Of a DNA stretch of 64,000 nucleotides, positions 43,440-55,611 are shown in pieces. The first letter of the stretch is position 1; each line of letters opens with the position of its first letter. The notes beneath the pieces were generated by a model. It saw nothing but the letters and a program-made list of their open reading frames with translations, was not told the origin of the DNA and made no database searches. Source of the stretch: Zarea fungicola (lineage: Eukaryota; Ascomycota; Sordariomycetes; Hypocreales; Cordycipitaceae); assembly GCA_900169235.1 (NCBI GenBank), contig FWCC01000080.1, forward strand, positions 1 to 64,000. Direction: 5' to 3'. The position numbers and the translations under genes are program-made.

Positions 43440-44294
43440 ATGAATGTAAGAAATTGTGCCCAAGTTGCAGCAGCATCTGTAGCTTACAAGGTGAATTTAT
43501 TAGATGATGATGCAACCTTCCCGAGGCGCCAGATTGCCTGGCAGCTCGGCAGCGAGGTCATCCAGGTTCAGCCCAACCTCATCGTGAAGAAGGGAGCCAA
43601 GGTTCGACCTTCAGAAGTGGCTGCCATGAACCTCATCCACGAATACGCCCCGAGCATTCCGGTCCCCTTTATTGAAGGCTACGCCTTCAGATACAGAGAC
43701 GGTGCTGCCTACTACGGCCAGCTTCTCATGGACTACATCCCCGGAGAGACCCTCATGACGGCATGGGCCAAGCTCGACGATCAAGGCAAGGGCCGCATCT
43801 GTCAGGATATCTGGGACATTGTCGCCACGATCCGGTCCTCTGTCCCCCGTCCCAAAGACCTGGCGCCGGGTCTCTACCGCACCGCCGATGGCCGTCCGTC
43901 GTACGACTCACTGCTCGGCGACAACCACGACGTCACGCCACGAGACATGGACGACGAGACCCTGCGAGCGCGCATCTGGAAGCGTTATGTCGCCACCAAC
44001 GGCCTCTCCTACAAGGACGGCGCCAGCGTCAAGGACGAGCTGCCGCACAGTGACAAGTCGGTGTTTACGCACGGGGACCTTGCCCCCCGGAATATCATGG
44101 TGGATGATGCAGGCCGCATCACGGCGGTGCTGGACTGGGAGTATGCGGGCTGGTACCCAGACTACTGGGAGTACATGCAGATGATGAAGTTTTGCGATCC
44201 GCTCGAGTATGAGTGGCAACGATGGATGACGCAGACGAGACCTGAGCCGTGGGATATCAGCGCGTTCCGAAAGGCGTGGCGCGTGCTGTTTTGA
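43440..44294 (+). CDS. aminoglycoside-phosphotransferase (APH)-fold kinase
   Basis: A single exon of 284 aa from the first ATG in frame (43440). The frame itself opens 12 bases earlier at a TTG. An alternative start at 43421 joined by a 37-nt intron was considered, but it would be an unusually small intron. The APH fold is shown by VPFIEGY, then GQLLMDYIPGETL, the Brenner catalytic motif FTHGDLAPRNIMVD near residue 220 (catalytic Asp, then Asn) and the metal-binding AVLDWEYAGWYPDYWEY. Proteins of this type in fungi phosphorylate small molecules of mostly unknown identity; they are not antibiotic-resistance genes as such. It is divergent from the small hypothetical protein. Confidence 0.85.
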   Translation: MNVRNCAQVAAASVAYKVNLLDDDATFPRRQIAWQLGSEVIQVQPNLIVKKGAKVRPSEVAAMNLIHEYAPSIPVPFIEGYAFRYRDGAAYYGQLLMDYIPGETLMTAWAKLDDQGKGRICQDIWDIVATIRSSVPRPKDLAPGLYRTADGRPSYDSLLGDNHDVTPRDMDDETLRARIWKRYVATNGLSYKDGASVKDELPHSDKSVFTHGDLAPRNIMVDDAGRITAVLDWEYAGWYPDYWEYMQMMKFCDPLEYEWQRWMTQTRPEPWDISAFRKAWRVLF

Positions 44295-44898
44295 AAGTGA
44301 TTCCTCTGCCTTTCCTAGCCTTGCCAAGCTTGCCTTGACGTAGGGAGCGCTGCGTGTTATAGTTTGTTCATGCTACAAGCTAACAAATCGATCTTGAGCG
44401 AAGCTGAAAAAGTTATTTAACAGGACACTCGCATCTCTTAATACGTACAGTCCAGACTTTTTTAAATTGAAGATCTAGACTGCCTAAGTAGGCGTCTGTA
44501 CTCCGTGCCGTACTCGCTATCCCGTTTTACTACAGTCTTGTTTGGTCCACTAAAGCCAGACAGCCACGGCTGCCTCCCATTTCCATTTCTGGGTTTTCCC
44601 CTGGCAATGCGTCGAAACAATTCCGTAACTGGCAGCTACCACGATTCGTTTACTGGCTTTGGCGGCCAACTAATCCGTACACGACAATCTCGACTGTCAT
44701 CCTGCAGTGAGAATCGAAGATCTTGCCTTCACCGAAGACAAATATTTACCGACATGAACCTTGGTCGCTACTGTAATATCATCGTTGAACTCTCACTATG
44801 GGCTGACTTGTTGTAAACACTATTTAACTGGACGGTCACTTCATCGCCACGCTCAGTTTTGGCAAGTTAAGTAGTCAATAAACAAAGCCTGCTGCAAC
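44295..44898. other. intergenic stretch before the C2H2 protein
   Basis: Holds the 3' flank of the APH-fold kinase and the promoter of the C2H2 protein. No coding frame with known motifs is seen. A run of T at about 44457-44463 follows the kinase. Confidence 0.5.
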
Positions 44899-47572
44899 AT
44901 GCTTTCTCAACGTCCACATACTCCGCAAAGGTACGGAGACTCTAGCTCGCTCTAGCGCATGTTGATCGCCCGGTGCCTGACACCAAAGCCTCGTTCATGG
45001 CGCAGCGGCCACCACGAGCGAATCACAGCTTCTCACGGCATCGCCGACCCAGTCTGCCTGGACAGCCCTCTCAAAGGATGCGGGCAAAATGGGGGAATCT
45101 GCCCTCAGTCTCTCCATTTCAGATGTCGGGGGATTCAAATACTTTACATGCATCATCGCCATTCGAACGCTCTTTTCTCACAATTCCAGCATTGAAAATC
45201 GCTGGAGAGTTTCTTAGCGTCGAGATATTCCGCTGTTGCAAGTCTACACAGATTGTCGGCGCCAACGGTTACCTAGTTCGCGCCCCGAGTCAGTTCCACA
45301 ATCGACAAACGGCGACAACACCAGCAGCATGGAAGAGTGGGCGCATCAAGACGCCGGACCAGGACGGCGAGGCACAGAGTCGCCGAAGCCAGAGCCAGCT
45401 TTTCGCAAGCGCTTCCCGGAGAGCTTCCGCTTCAACTCGAGTTCGCTCCTCCGCCACTCCAGGGCGCAATCAATATGCAGCAGTGTGTCGTCGGCGCACA
45501 TTTTTGACACAGACACGACGTACTCGGCGTCAACGGTCGCAAGCCCAATTAGCACCGTCTACGAGGGCGAGACTGATGATTTTTTGTGCCCGTCATTCAC
45601 GGACCGGCCCAGCTCGAGGCTCGCTGAGCGTCGTCGCCAGTACTATGCCTCCTTCGATTCGGGGTCCACGTGGGTGGGAGACCGAGATGATGAAGATAGG
45701 AGCAACTTTATTAAGCATGAGGTGACGACGGATACACCGCCTGTATTCGCGCTATCCCCGATGCCGCCAGAAGAGGGTAACGGCGAAGACGAGGAAGATC
45801 TCAAAAGGTAGGCCAAAAAAAAAAAATGATTCTACGTTGCGCGAAATCAGTGGCTTATTCTCTCCTAGTCCAGCAACAGCTCAATATCTAAGTGATGACG
45901 AAGGACCTCTGTCTGGAATTTCTGAAGCCAGTTTCAGCGGCCGGGGTGGTACAATAAGCCCGCGGACACTAATGTGTGACACGAGTTCGATCGCAACCGA
46001 CGAGGCGCCAGGAAGCGACGCCGACACACTTCTAACGTATACGCTGCAGTTGGTGTATGGCATAGATGTGCCGGAGCAGGAGCCTCAGTTGAGCGCCTTG
46101 CGACGCATGTCGGCAAGGTACATTCGCGAGCTTGGCGATGCGATTTGGCAATCGCCCAGCTTCGATGGAGAGCAGCCAGACTCGCAAGGCACATCTGATG
46201 CAAGCAGCACTTCATCACCCACAGAAGACGGCCGTCGAGGGTCACAGTCCGGGGCTTCTCAGTCTGGTGGCTCGAAGCGGAAGCAAGGCGACATGCCCGA
46301 GGAAGAAGGGCAAGGCAACGGCCAAGGAGCCGGATTTGTGCCCCTCAAAAAGGCCAGGCCGAGTATGCGAGATGATGAAAACTTGCGCCTAAGCTGCCCA
46401 TTCCGAAAGCGCAATCCATACCGGTTCAATGTGCGCGACCATCATAGCTGCGCCATGACTTACTTTCCTAAATTTGCGGAACTCAGGTATGGTACTACCA
46501 TCACAACTCATTTAGATCGGGGCATGGCACTAACTCATTCGCAGACAACACATTGTGAAGCAGCATAAACGCGATGACCCCTCTGCATTTGTGTGCGATA
46601 GATGCAACCGCGACTTCTGCACGCGCAAGGAGCTCAGGGAGCACCAAAGACAACCCAAGGAGCTCATGTGCGACCTTGCAGACCACGATCCCGAGTCGGG
46701 CATTGACGGCCCAACTTGCAATAAGCTGCTCAGTCGGAAGCGAGCCAGCGGCACCTCGTCGATTGTCCAGTGGAAAGAAATCTGGAATCTACTATTCCCA
46801 GACGATGATGACCATGCTATTCAAACATTCAGTATGTTCCGCCTCCTTTCGCTGACAATGTGCTCACTAACCAGCATCAGAATTTATACCCGTTATTGAA
46901 CATTTTGAATTGGCCGCACAGTTTTATGCCTCGTTTGACCAGCTGCGCGCGTCTCTGCAAGACAAAATCTCAAATCCTGCCACACTGGACACAATCTCGA
47001 CAAAGTTCCACCAGTGCTTTGCAGAAACGGTGGAGCAATGCCTCAAAACAGCACAGGGGCTGCCATATGTGAACAGGAGCAACAAGAAGGGCGAGATGAG
47101 CAAGACTGCTTCGCTGGCCACACGAGCCCTCAAGCGCACGTCGCGGATCCAGCCCCGGCCAGACTCTGGCGTCGTGATGGATGACGGCTCAGAAGAGAGC
47201 GGCAGCGTGACGAGCAGCGGGATTAGGTACAGCGAACATGACGCCGTGCTGGGCTTACTGAATGTTGCCACCGACCAGCCTGCTTTCTCGTTTGGTGACA
47301 ACACTAGCACACCCGCCATGTCGCTGCAAACTCCCACATCGGCCTTTAATCCAGACGTACTGGGCGGGCCTGGTGCTACACCGTTGATGGCGGGTACTCC
47401 CGGTCTGCCGCCCGGCTCACAGGTCGACTTTACCCGACTCTGGAACGACGAGATGATGTACCACATGACAGGCGCCGGGGTAATTGAACCGGACATGCCT
47501 CAGCCACGAAGCTGGGAGGATGCCTCGGCATACTTGCCATTCAACGGATCTTCTGCACGAAACATATTTTAG
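44899..47572 (+). CDS. C2H2 zinc-finger-type nuclear protein (fungal, uncharacterised)
   Basis: Secure exons are about 45218-45807, 45869-46486, 46545-46831 and 46881-47572. The 5' end is unresolved. An ATG at 44899 (MLSQRPHTPQ) with a GTACGG donor at 44931 is my best start, but the piece from there to 45217 has two competing frames and no good donor. The middle is Ser/Pro/acidic. Across the intron at 46487-46544 it reads LSCPFRKRNPYRFNVRDHHSC, then FPKFAELRQHIVKQHKR, then FVCDRCNRDFCTRKELREH and CDL, a C2H2-like layout known in many Pezizomycotina proteins, often followed by WNLLFPDDD as here. A poorly conserved tail follows. Role unknown, probably nuclear. It is tail-to-tail with the seven-helix protein. 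Confidence 0.75.
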
Positions 47573-47771
47573 AGAAAAAGCGACCGATAAAATTGTGAGA
47601 GAAGCCTTACTGCTCTCTGTACTGCATAAAACATGTACTATAAAAATTTCTATACATATTTGTTCCAAACGCCTTGCAATGCTATAAATAAACATGAAAC
47701 CTGTACACATGTCCGTCTTGTCTGGGGTATAATTTGTTCTGATTCTTCTTCCCACGTCGGGTCCTGTTTTT

Positions 47772-49080
47772 TCAAAGCTGACCGTCCCGGGGCTCAACAG
47801 GCGGCACCGCCGAGTTTGGTCTGGTATCCCGCCGCACGTCGTACATCATGTCGACCCTCACGCCGTTCTTGTCGTCAAACAGGCCATCGAGGCTCTCCCC
47901 TCGTGGCTCGCTCCTCACGACTGTCGTCTTGGTCTTGATCGATAGGTGGGCCATTGCGCGCAGCTGCGCCAGCTCCGTGTCGTTATTATCCGTGTCGCCG
48001 TCCGACGTCAATCGCGAGCTCCCCTTTCGCGAACTTCGCGACGCCTGCGATGGGCCGGCGCTCTTGATGCTGCTAGCAGCGGTGCGGAACCAGGAGAGTA
48101 CGGTGTGCAGCGTGGGAATGGTGCCGCAGACAATCATGAGGAACAGCTCGCCCGTCACCCAGGCGAAAATGTCATAGGTCGCCCATGTTTGGTCGGTTCG
48201 GTTCGCGAGTTCGGCTAGGTATTGCGTCTTGATCCCGGAGCAGATGGATGTTAAAATGTTGAGTCCAAAAACAATGGTGAGCTGAATCTTTTCTGTCGTC
48301 GTATTGTTGAGCTGCCAGAAAATGGTTGCTGGGATGATGGCAAGACTGGCGTCGGTAAAGGTATTAAAAGCTACAAAAGATTTCTGTTAGCATGGAGTTT
48401 GGCTAGAGCAAGACTTCCACCTCCGTCGCAATCGGCCTACCTCCTGTAAATGTTCCAAAGGAGGACATGACGTGCGGGTTGATGCATCGTCCGTCTACCC
48501 GCTCGTCCCAGAGAGCCCGGGCGGGTGTACATTGCGCAAACGTCAGGGTGGCACAGGCAATGGCGACGAGACTGGCCAGGATAATCGGCACTACCCAGAG
48601 AAACATGCGTTGCCATCGGAGTTCGGTAAGCTGGATGATGGCGAGAAGCAGTGCCGCGACAGACACCTTGCCCGCCGCGACGCCGAGGATGCCGAAAACC
48701 TGGCTCAGCCAATTGAGAAACAATACGTTGGCGACATTATCGGGCCCTGTTTTCGCAACATCCTGAATATGCATGGAGCCTCCTTTTTGCGCGTAGAGAG
48801 TTAAAACGACGCTCCAACCAAGAAAGCAGAGCTGCATCGGGTGATTAACCTGTTAGTACAAAATCCCGTTATATTCAGTCCCACACATCGCCCACGTCCC
48901 AGCACATACCATCGCAAAAATCATAAAAATGTCATCCCAGCCAAACATGCGGCTGCGAGTTCGCACAATAACTCGAAGCAGCGCAGTTATGCCGGCCAGT
49001 GCAGTCAGCGACCACAGGATGCTAATAAGCTGTGGGCCACGATCCGGGACGTTGTCCCTAGGAGCGACGCCGCCTCCCAT
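47772..49080 (-). CDS. fungal rhodopsin-like seven-helix integral membrane protein (SAT4/Pth11-like group)
   Basis: Three exons, 49080-48910, 48849-48441 and 48370-47772, give 392 aa. Seven hydrophobic segments are visible: helix 1 LISILWSLTALAGITALL, then WDDIFMIFAMV spliced to the second exon, then a segment with LGWSVVLTLYA, then NWLSQVFGILGVAAGKVSVAALLLAII, then FLWVVPIILASLVAIACATL, then LTIVFGLNILTSIC, then GELFLMIVCGTIP. CIN-type cysteines in the loop (QCTPARALWDERVDGRC) are shared with the fungal rhodopsin domain family. A Ser/Arg-rich cytosolic tail of about 110 residues follows. In some relatives this fold senses surface cues; here that is inference. It lies convergent with the C2H2 gene and divergent from the O-methyltransferase. 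Confidence 0.85.
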
Positions 49081-51020
49081 ATTGAGTGATGAGGAAGCTG
49101 GGGGCTGCGTTTCGCAGACAACCGTTTTCCGCTTTCGGCAGCCAGTCTTCTATAAAACAGGGACAGCATCAAAGATCCAGGGTCGTGGAGAAGGCATCAA
49201 ATCCTGAGGCTCTGCGGGGAACTCTTTGTTAATATATTTTCGGAAGCGAAAGCAGGACGAATATTCCAAAGAAAAGGTAGGGGGGGGCCCAAGCTATAGT
49301 AGTGCTCTACAGTACATAAGCAAGAGGCTTTAATACAGGCCGTCACAGACTAATGAGTTAGTTTGGTCCACTGAAGAAGGGGGTATCGCTAGCTATCCAT
49401 TGCAATGTGGATGGGATTGGTGCGGAAAAGATAGAGGGGGCACTCCGCGGAGAAGAAAAAGATTAGAATCGAAAAATGGGCAGTGATTCAGGGCGGCTGG
49501 ATCAGTAGAGGTGTGCCTCCTCCGCCACATGGTCGGAATGTTTCTCCCAGTTCATAATAAGTACTCTCTGGAGCCAGTAAAGCTACATAGAACTACGTTT
49601 CGAGCCGTGTCTAATCCTGGTCTCCGGTGAGTGGCTTACCAGTGATTGTGGCTGAAATCAGGATCGCCGGAGTAGCGTTCTCTGCTGACTTGTATATCCG
49701 TACAAGAAGCAATCGCTCTTCTTACATGGCATTTGGCTTCATGCAGGGACTGGTAGCTATTTCTTGCTGCAATGTACTGAACATCTTATGGCATCCGATT
49801 TATTGTGTCTCAAAGATCTGCCTGTCTCAGCTGCTAGTGTCATGGGTTCAGTTGCGAGGCACGGTAGAAGGTCTTGAACATCTCAAGTCGTGTCCACTCT
49901 CCAACGAGACTTCGACGGTGGCTTCGGATGGGGGTACCACTTCGCTCCACAGCGCAATTCTGTGCCGTGCGTGAGAAAGGTCACTTTGGCGGCCATTTTG
50001 GCAGCCACGGTTGCAAGCCTCATCGGCCATCGCTTTCCTATTTGATCCTACAGCTTACAGCTAACTCTCTATGGAACTACATGATTCATTCATTTATGCT
50101 TCAGCACTGGTTTTATACTGTATGCAGCTTCTTCCTCCGTCGTCTCAACCACACCGAGACAATCAAACCGAGACTAGGGCCGCAGCCAAAACAATTGATC
50201 AGAGACACGCGTAGTTTGAAATGGCCCACTGGCCAGCCCACACCCGCAGGGTACCGCTGGGAGTGTCCTTTCCCGTCCGGCGCTAGAGCAAAAGCAATGA
50301 TCAGGCTGAAGTTAACATGGGTGAAAACTGGGACAGACAGGGAAGTTGGTGTGCATTCCCTGCATTCAAAGCCCACGAGCAAAATCCGACTCTCTAACTA
50401 GTCCATAATAGATAGTGAGCAGTGATAGGGGACGACTAATCAACAGCAGCAAAAGCGTACAACTATCGCACTACTGACGCGAATGATCCCCATGTCGACT
50501 GCCAGAATGGAGAGTAACCTTTCACCAGCACAATAGCTATGTCAGATCAAGAGAACCGCCAATTATCGTACCCATCGTACTGGTACCTAGGCAGACAGCT
50601 GTACGGAGTACTAGAACTCACTAAGCGAATATCTATGCAAGTTAATATAGCATCTGTAAAGGCAGGCTAGCCGAACCTCGTCGAGGATAGCGACATTCTG
50701 CCCCTCATCCTCAGCACCGCTAGGTTACAGATAGATATAGCGCATCATCCCAATACAGCTCCATGCCCCAAACTCCTTTTCACCCTGTTCTTGCTTCCAA
50801 TATCTTAAAACCTTGAGATCTTTTCCAGTGGCTGGTTTATGCTCTAGATTCAGCAATTGATCACCGCAACGGAAGAAAAAAAAGAAAAGAAAGAAGAACG
50901 TTACCTTGTTGCCCCGCGATCGTCCTAAAAGAGCAGGGGATCGTCGTCCGTCACAAAAAGCAAAACAATCACACAGGCATTTGTCTCGTCGAAAAGGCAA
51001 AAAAGGCAAAGAAAAAGAAA
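49081..51020. other. 1.9-kb divergent spacer, no gene seen
   Basis: Between the starts of the seven-helix protein and the O-methyltransferase. Frames such as 49627-49974 and 49874-50401 have no motifs. The stretch has a short GGGGGGGCCC run near 49280 and A-rich patches near 50870-50905 and 50990-51020, just before the O-methyltransferase ATG. Confidence 0.5.
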
Positions 51021-52625
51021 ATGGATCCCTCCCGCGACTCCACACCAATTGGTGATGCTGATGCTCTCATCCATCAGTTACAGGCTATTGTCGAGGATCC
51101 CAAAGGAGCTGCCATCTTGGGGAATATCAACGACGCCAAGAGACAGCAGCTGAAGCAGTTGGCACGCGCTGCATCAGTTGCGCTCGAGGAGCCCTTTGAG
51201 ACAGTTCAGCGTCTTGTGTATTCCGTAAGTTTGCAAGGTTACTGCACCCTTTGAATGTGTATGCGTGTCGCACCCTTGGAGGGGGTAGCCTGGGCGCTTT
51301 ACTCGCGCATGCGCATGCGCCATGCATCATCACCACACCCTTTTCTGTGCTGCGCGAGGTCCATTCTTCCTGCAAGTAGCCGACCGACTGCATGGTGGAC
51401 TTGAATAGCTGACTGATTATTCCCCGCCTATTACAGCCTCTGCCGCTCATCACGACCCGCATCGCGCAGCAGCACAATATCTTTGCAACGGTAGTTGGCT
51501 CGCAAGAGCCTGTATCTTTCGATGAATTGAAGAAGGCCACTGGGCTTCAAGCTGCGATTCTGGAGTCGGTGCTCGACTATCTTGGCTCGCAGGGCATGCT
51601 CCGTGAGCCCCAGCGAGGTCAATATGCAGCGACAGGCCTGACACACTTGATGATGGCACCGCTTTTCAACGATGCCATTACTCACTTGTAAGAAACCCAA
51701 AAGTAAAGGGGGAAATACGAGCGAAAAAACCACGCGCTTTCCTTTCTTGCAAAACTGAATGTAGCTAAAATTATACCTTGCGCAAAGCCACGATAATTGC
51801 CTTCCTGGCTTCGGTGCTCTCAACACGGTCCTGAGCAAGCCTGATGAGAAGCTCAACGCCTTCAAAGTCGGCCAACACTCATCTGTGGACTTTTACACAT
51901 GGCTCGAGACGCACCCTGTTCAGCAGGGTGCCTTTCACCGCTTCATGGAGGCGCAGTTTGCCAGCCTGCCCACATGGCTCGACGCCGTCGACTTTCCCGC
52001 CGAGATGGGCAAGGACCTGACGAGCGACACGGAGCAGGTTGCCTTTGTCGACGTGGGCGGCGGCAACGGCCAGCAGGTGGCGGCGCTCAAGACAAAGTTT
52101 CCCGAGCTCAAGGGTCGAACCATCTTGCAAGAGCGGCCCGAAGTTTTGGAGACGGCGCTCGAGGTGGCCGGCATGGAGAAGATGAGCTATGATTTCTTTA
52201 CGGAGCAGCAAGTCAAAGGTAAATAAACGTAACCCGATCCAACATGCTTCCCTCCAGCTAAATCTTTTTCTCTCTAACTTTGGTACGGCAAAACAGACGC
52301 ACGAGTGTACTATTTCCGACAAATCATGCACAACCATGACGACGAGACGTGCATCCGCATCCTCCAGGCACAGGTCCCTGCCATGGGCAAAGACAGCGTC
52401 ATCGTCATTGACGAAAAGTGCCTCTCCGACGACAAGCCCCCGCAGGGCACCCCTGGTGTCGAGTACACGGCCGGTCTAGGCATCGCCATGGAGGTCATGT
52501 TCAACGCGCAGGAGCGGCGGGAGGCGCACTGGCGGGAGTTGCTGCCCAAGGCCGGACTGGTGATTAAGGACATTCGCAAGTTTACCAAGTTTGAAGATTC
52601 CGTCATCATTGCTGCCAAGCAGTAA
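51021..52625 (+). CDS. S-adenosylmethionine-dependent O-methyltransferase (COMT-like)
   Basis: Four exons (51021-51224, 51437-51687, 51788-52218, 52297-52625) give 404 aa, usual for this family. An N-terminal winged-helix dimerisation part (residues 1-160) has LESVLDYLGSQGML. The SAM-binding glycine loop is FVDVGGGNGQQ near residue 244, and the acidic loop after it reads LQERPEVLE. The catalytic-His region is YYFRQIMHNHDDE near residue 306. It should methylate a hydroxyl group on a small molecule; the target is unknown. Intron 1 is long (212 nt) and carries alternating CGCATGCGCATGCGC. Intron 2 needs an AAAG acceptor; the nearby TGTAG would stop the frame. It is tail-to-tail with the Zn2Cys6 activator by 107 bp. 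Confidence 0.92.
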
Positions 52626-52732
52626 CATTCATTTAGGTGAACTTTGAGGCAGCAGCGACTGAAAATAGTACAGCAGTCTAGATTTGATTAAATAGATCTC
52701 GGCGGCAGACATGGATGCCCAATAAACATTAT

Positions 52733-55611
52733 TTACAGCCCCAGCCCCTTTGCACCTTTTGTCCATCTGTACAGTGACAATGCGCGCCGTCGTGCCCGAT
52801 GCTCTTCCATATTCGCAGTCCCGGCACCACGGACGCTATACAACGTCGACCGCACTACCCTGCGGAAGTTTTTCTAGACATAGAGTTAGCATCGAGCTAG
52901 AGGATATTTCTTCCGACATGCAAACCATACCTGGAACTCTGTGTTGAGCGTGACCACACAAACTTCGTGGGCTCGGATAATGTTTTCGCATGCCTGTTCT
53001 ACCGATTCATTTGGCCCCAGTTGCGGCATGCGATCTGCAAAGAGGAGCAGAATGAAGCTTCCCTGCAGCAAGTATATGCCGAAAAGATAAGACATGAACG
53101 TCAACTCGGGATCAATGGTCAGAATGGTGGAAACCGATTGCGAGGCAGAGATGGCATGGGAAGCGCATTCCGTAAACCGCTTCGACGTGATCCAGTCATC
53201 GCCATCGTCCAGCATGGAAATGGCATCCCATTTACCATGCAAAAGGACGTGGAGCACATGCAGAATATGCGTGCTGTAGGCCTTGACCAAGCGAACGCGA
53301 GAATGGTCACCGTGGACTTGATGCGTAACGTCCAAGGGTGCAATGCCAATGCCGTTTAAGCCGCTCATGCTCATGTCGCTGAAGCCGCGAAGTGGCAAGT
53401 CACCACCCAAGCTGTTTAGGCTCAGCTCAAAGTCTGCCAAAAGTTTGGAAATGACAACGATGGAGTGCGTGTCATCCAGAGCGCCGAGTCGAGGGTGGTG
53501 GCGGCGGTGGTGGAGCTCAATGATGTCGCCGAGAATCGCCATGAGCGGCAAAAAGTATTCAAAAAAGCCTGTACCCGAGGCCAGCGTCGGCGGGCCTACA
53601 TTCCGGACGGGGAGTTCTGTTAAAGGTATGGAGTCTAGATTCTCCCACACGTATTCTGGTAGAGGTGCTTTCAGACTATTAGCCAAAGAGTGGTGGAAGG
53701 GTGGTGAATTACCAAGACTTACAATAAACTTCGCAGTACGAGTCTGGTATACTGACAACAGTGTTAAAAGACAGAGAAAGATGCCTATCCAAGCTATAGA
53801 GCAACCAAAAGACTCGGCGACGCTCCTCTCGGCTCTCGACCGACTGCAGCGTGAGCGGATCTTGCTCGCGCTTGCATGCGCATAAAGGGTTCGCGCAGGG
53901 TGAAACCGGCCCAGGACATCTCTCGTCCTCCCTGTTCATTTTGAGGGAAAAGGCTAGTCTTGTCGCCTTTGACCACCACTTGTGGCTGTCCGATTTAAAG
54001 TCACCACCCGATACGGCGATTGATAATAGAATATATGTCAACACATCGTCAACAACACCGCCAGGCTCATTAGCAGGGGTCAAATTCGGTAAAGGATCAG
54101 AAGTAATTAGGCGAGGAAACTCTGATTCTTGCTCTGCGCGCAGGCCCCCTGAGAAAACGTTAGCACTTGGATGATTACAATACGCAGCGTCGAGCATACC
54201 GTGGATGCGACGCCATCTATCGGGATCTCGCGAAGACACCAACGATGTAGCCAATTCGTATAGTTCATTCACAATTTTTGCCCTTGTGCCGGGGACATGC
54301 AGAATCATGACATCTGCGGTCTGCGCGACGCACCACAGTATCGTAGCCAGCAGCGCTGGCGTCGTAGCTCTGGGATTCGTCCGATCAACAATGGACTTTT
54401 TGCGAAAGATGCGGGTAAGAATGTAGGGAGACGCCCCACGAAAAAGTGAGCTGCCAGGATCCGTCAGGAAAATCTCCAAGAGGTCGCAAGCGACCGACGC
54501 CGGGAAGATGTTGCGGATATACGGCAACACGGGCTGGAGAAACTTGTACGTGCAGTCCTCATTTGGCGCCTTTACACTGTAGTCGTATGTGTTTGCGTCA
54601 GCAGAACTTGCGCCGCCAAAGGACTCGCGATGCTGAGGATGGCTGCTGGTGGATGGTCGAGCGGCGAATCGCTGGTGGTACGATGCGCCCATGTCAATCG
54701 ACGCTGCACCACCACCACCATTGGCCGGGGATGGGTAGCCGGCACTTTCGTCAGACACGAGTGCCTCCGGGTCGGCAAATGGGCCATCGACGCCGACCAA
54801 TGAACCGATGCGCGGTCGCGGCCGCTTGAAGCCAGGGTCAGCGCCATGCGAGTATCGGTGAGACGGCGGTATGTGGTGGACAAGAGATGATACGTTGAGC
54901 ACGGAGGATATCCGGTGCTGGGCGCTCCGAGCATCATTGGCAGGCTGGATCTCAAAGGGCTGCGTGTTGGCGAGCAGAGGCGTGCTTTGCGCAACGGCCG
55001 GTTCTGAAGGTGGGTGAAACCCGGACGCCTCAATCACAGAACCAGCCGCAGGCGAGAGAACGGACGGCGAGTCTTGCCGGTCTGGCTGGTCATTGTGCTT
55101 CAGCCGGGTCGGCGTCTTTTCTGTGCCACCCGACGGGGCATTGTTGGAGGCGGACGCCGGCAAGCGACCGCGTTTCTTGACTTCACGATTGTACCTGCAA
55201 GTGTAGCCATAGTCTGGGAAGCAGTTAGAATTATTTGTTCGCTGGCAGATGACGCGACTCCATGGAAGGCGCGTGGCTAGACAGGCACCACTGCTACAAA
55301 ACGAGACAATTGCGCCACACGCTACAGAAATTTGTCTTACCTTGGCATCTTCGGCATGGACTGTGGATTGGATATTAGCAGAGGCTTACTTCAATTGAGG
55401 AACAATGAAGAAGAAGAAGAAAAATGTGCAGCTGCGTTACTTACTATTCGCCGTTGCATCGGGTTCGCGACGTGCTGCACTTGTCGCAAGCCCTCCTCGT
55501 CCGTTTCCGGGGCCGGGCGTGCTCTTGGGGTGACCCGTCAGCGGGCGACGGGCTATCGCCGTCATTCTCTGCACCGTCGTCGCCTCTCATGGCCAAGTCT
55601 GGCTCCGACAT
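52733..55611 (-). CDS. Zn2Cys6 transcription activator with fungal-specific trans domain, XlnR/Clr-like in layout
   Basis: Five exons (55611-55445, 55360-55341, 55213-53723, 53667-52931, 52873-52733) give 851 aa. The zinc cluster is split by two introns, with the middle exon only 20 nt long. Spliced, it reads CDKCSTSRTRC, then NGEYPCRRCQ, then DYGYTCRY, a standard C-x2-C-x6-C-x5-C-x2-C-x6-C. NREVKKRGR follows, as in XlnR/Clr-type activators. A long disordered stretch leads to the trans domain (LQPVLPYIRNIFPASVACDLLEIF, then RRRVFWLLYSLDRHLSL, a hallmark). The C-terminus is RALSLYRWTKGAKGLGL. Intron 3 uses an AAAG acceptor. The first ATG is 55611; the frame opens earlier only at a TTG. It is divergent from the MFS transporter across 1.37 kb, so control of sugar uptake is a fair inference, and the O-methyltransferase is 107 bp away. 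Confidence 0.92.
55341..55360 (-). other. 20-nt micro-exon inside a Zn2Cys6 cluster
   Basis: The exon encodes TCCATGCCGAAGATGCCAAG on the minus strand and is bounded by AG on the left and GTAAG on the right. It supplies the fourth and fifth cysteines of the cluster (PCRRCQ). Skipping it would remove two zinc ligands and shift the frame. Confidence 0.85.

Noticed and set aside
43421..43500. Alternative APH-kinase start at 43421 with a 37-nt intron
   Set aside because: The intron would be shorter than the minimum usual in these fungi, and the 43440 start needs no splice.
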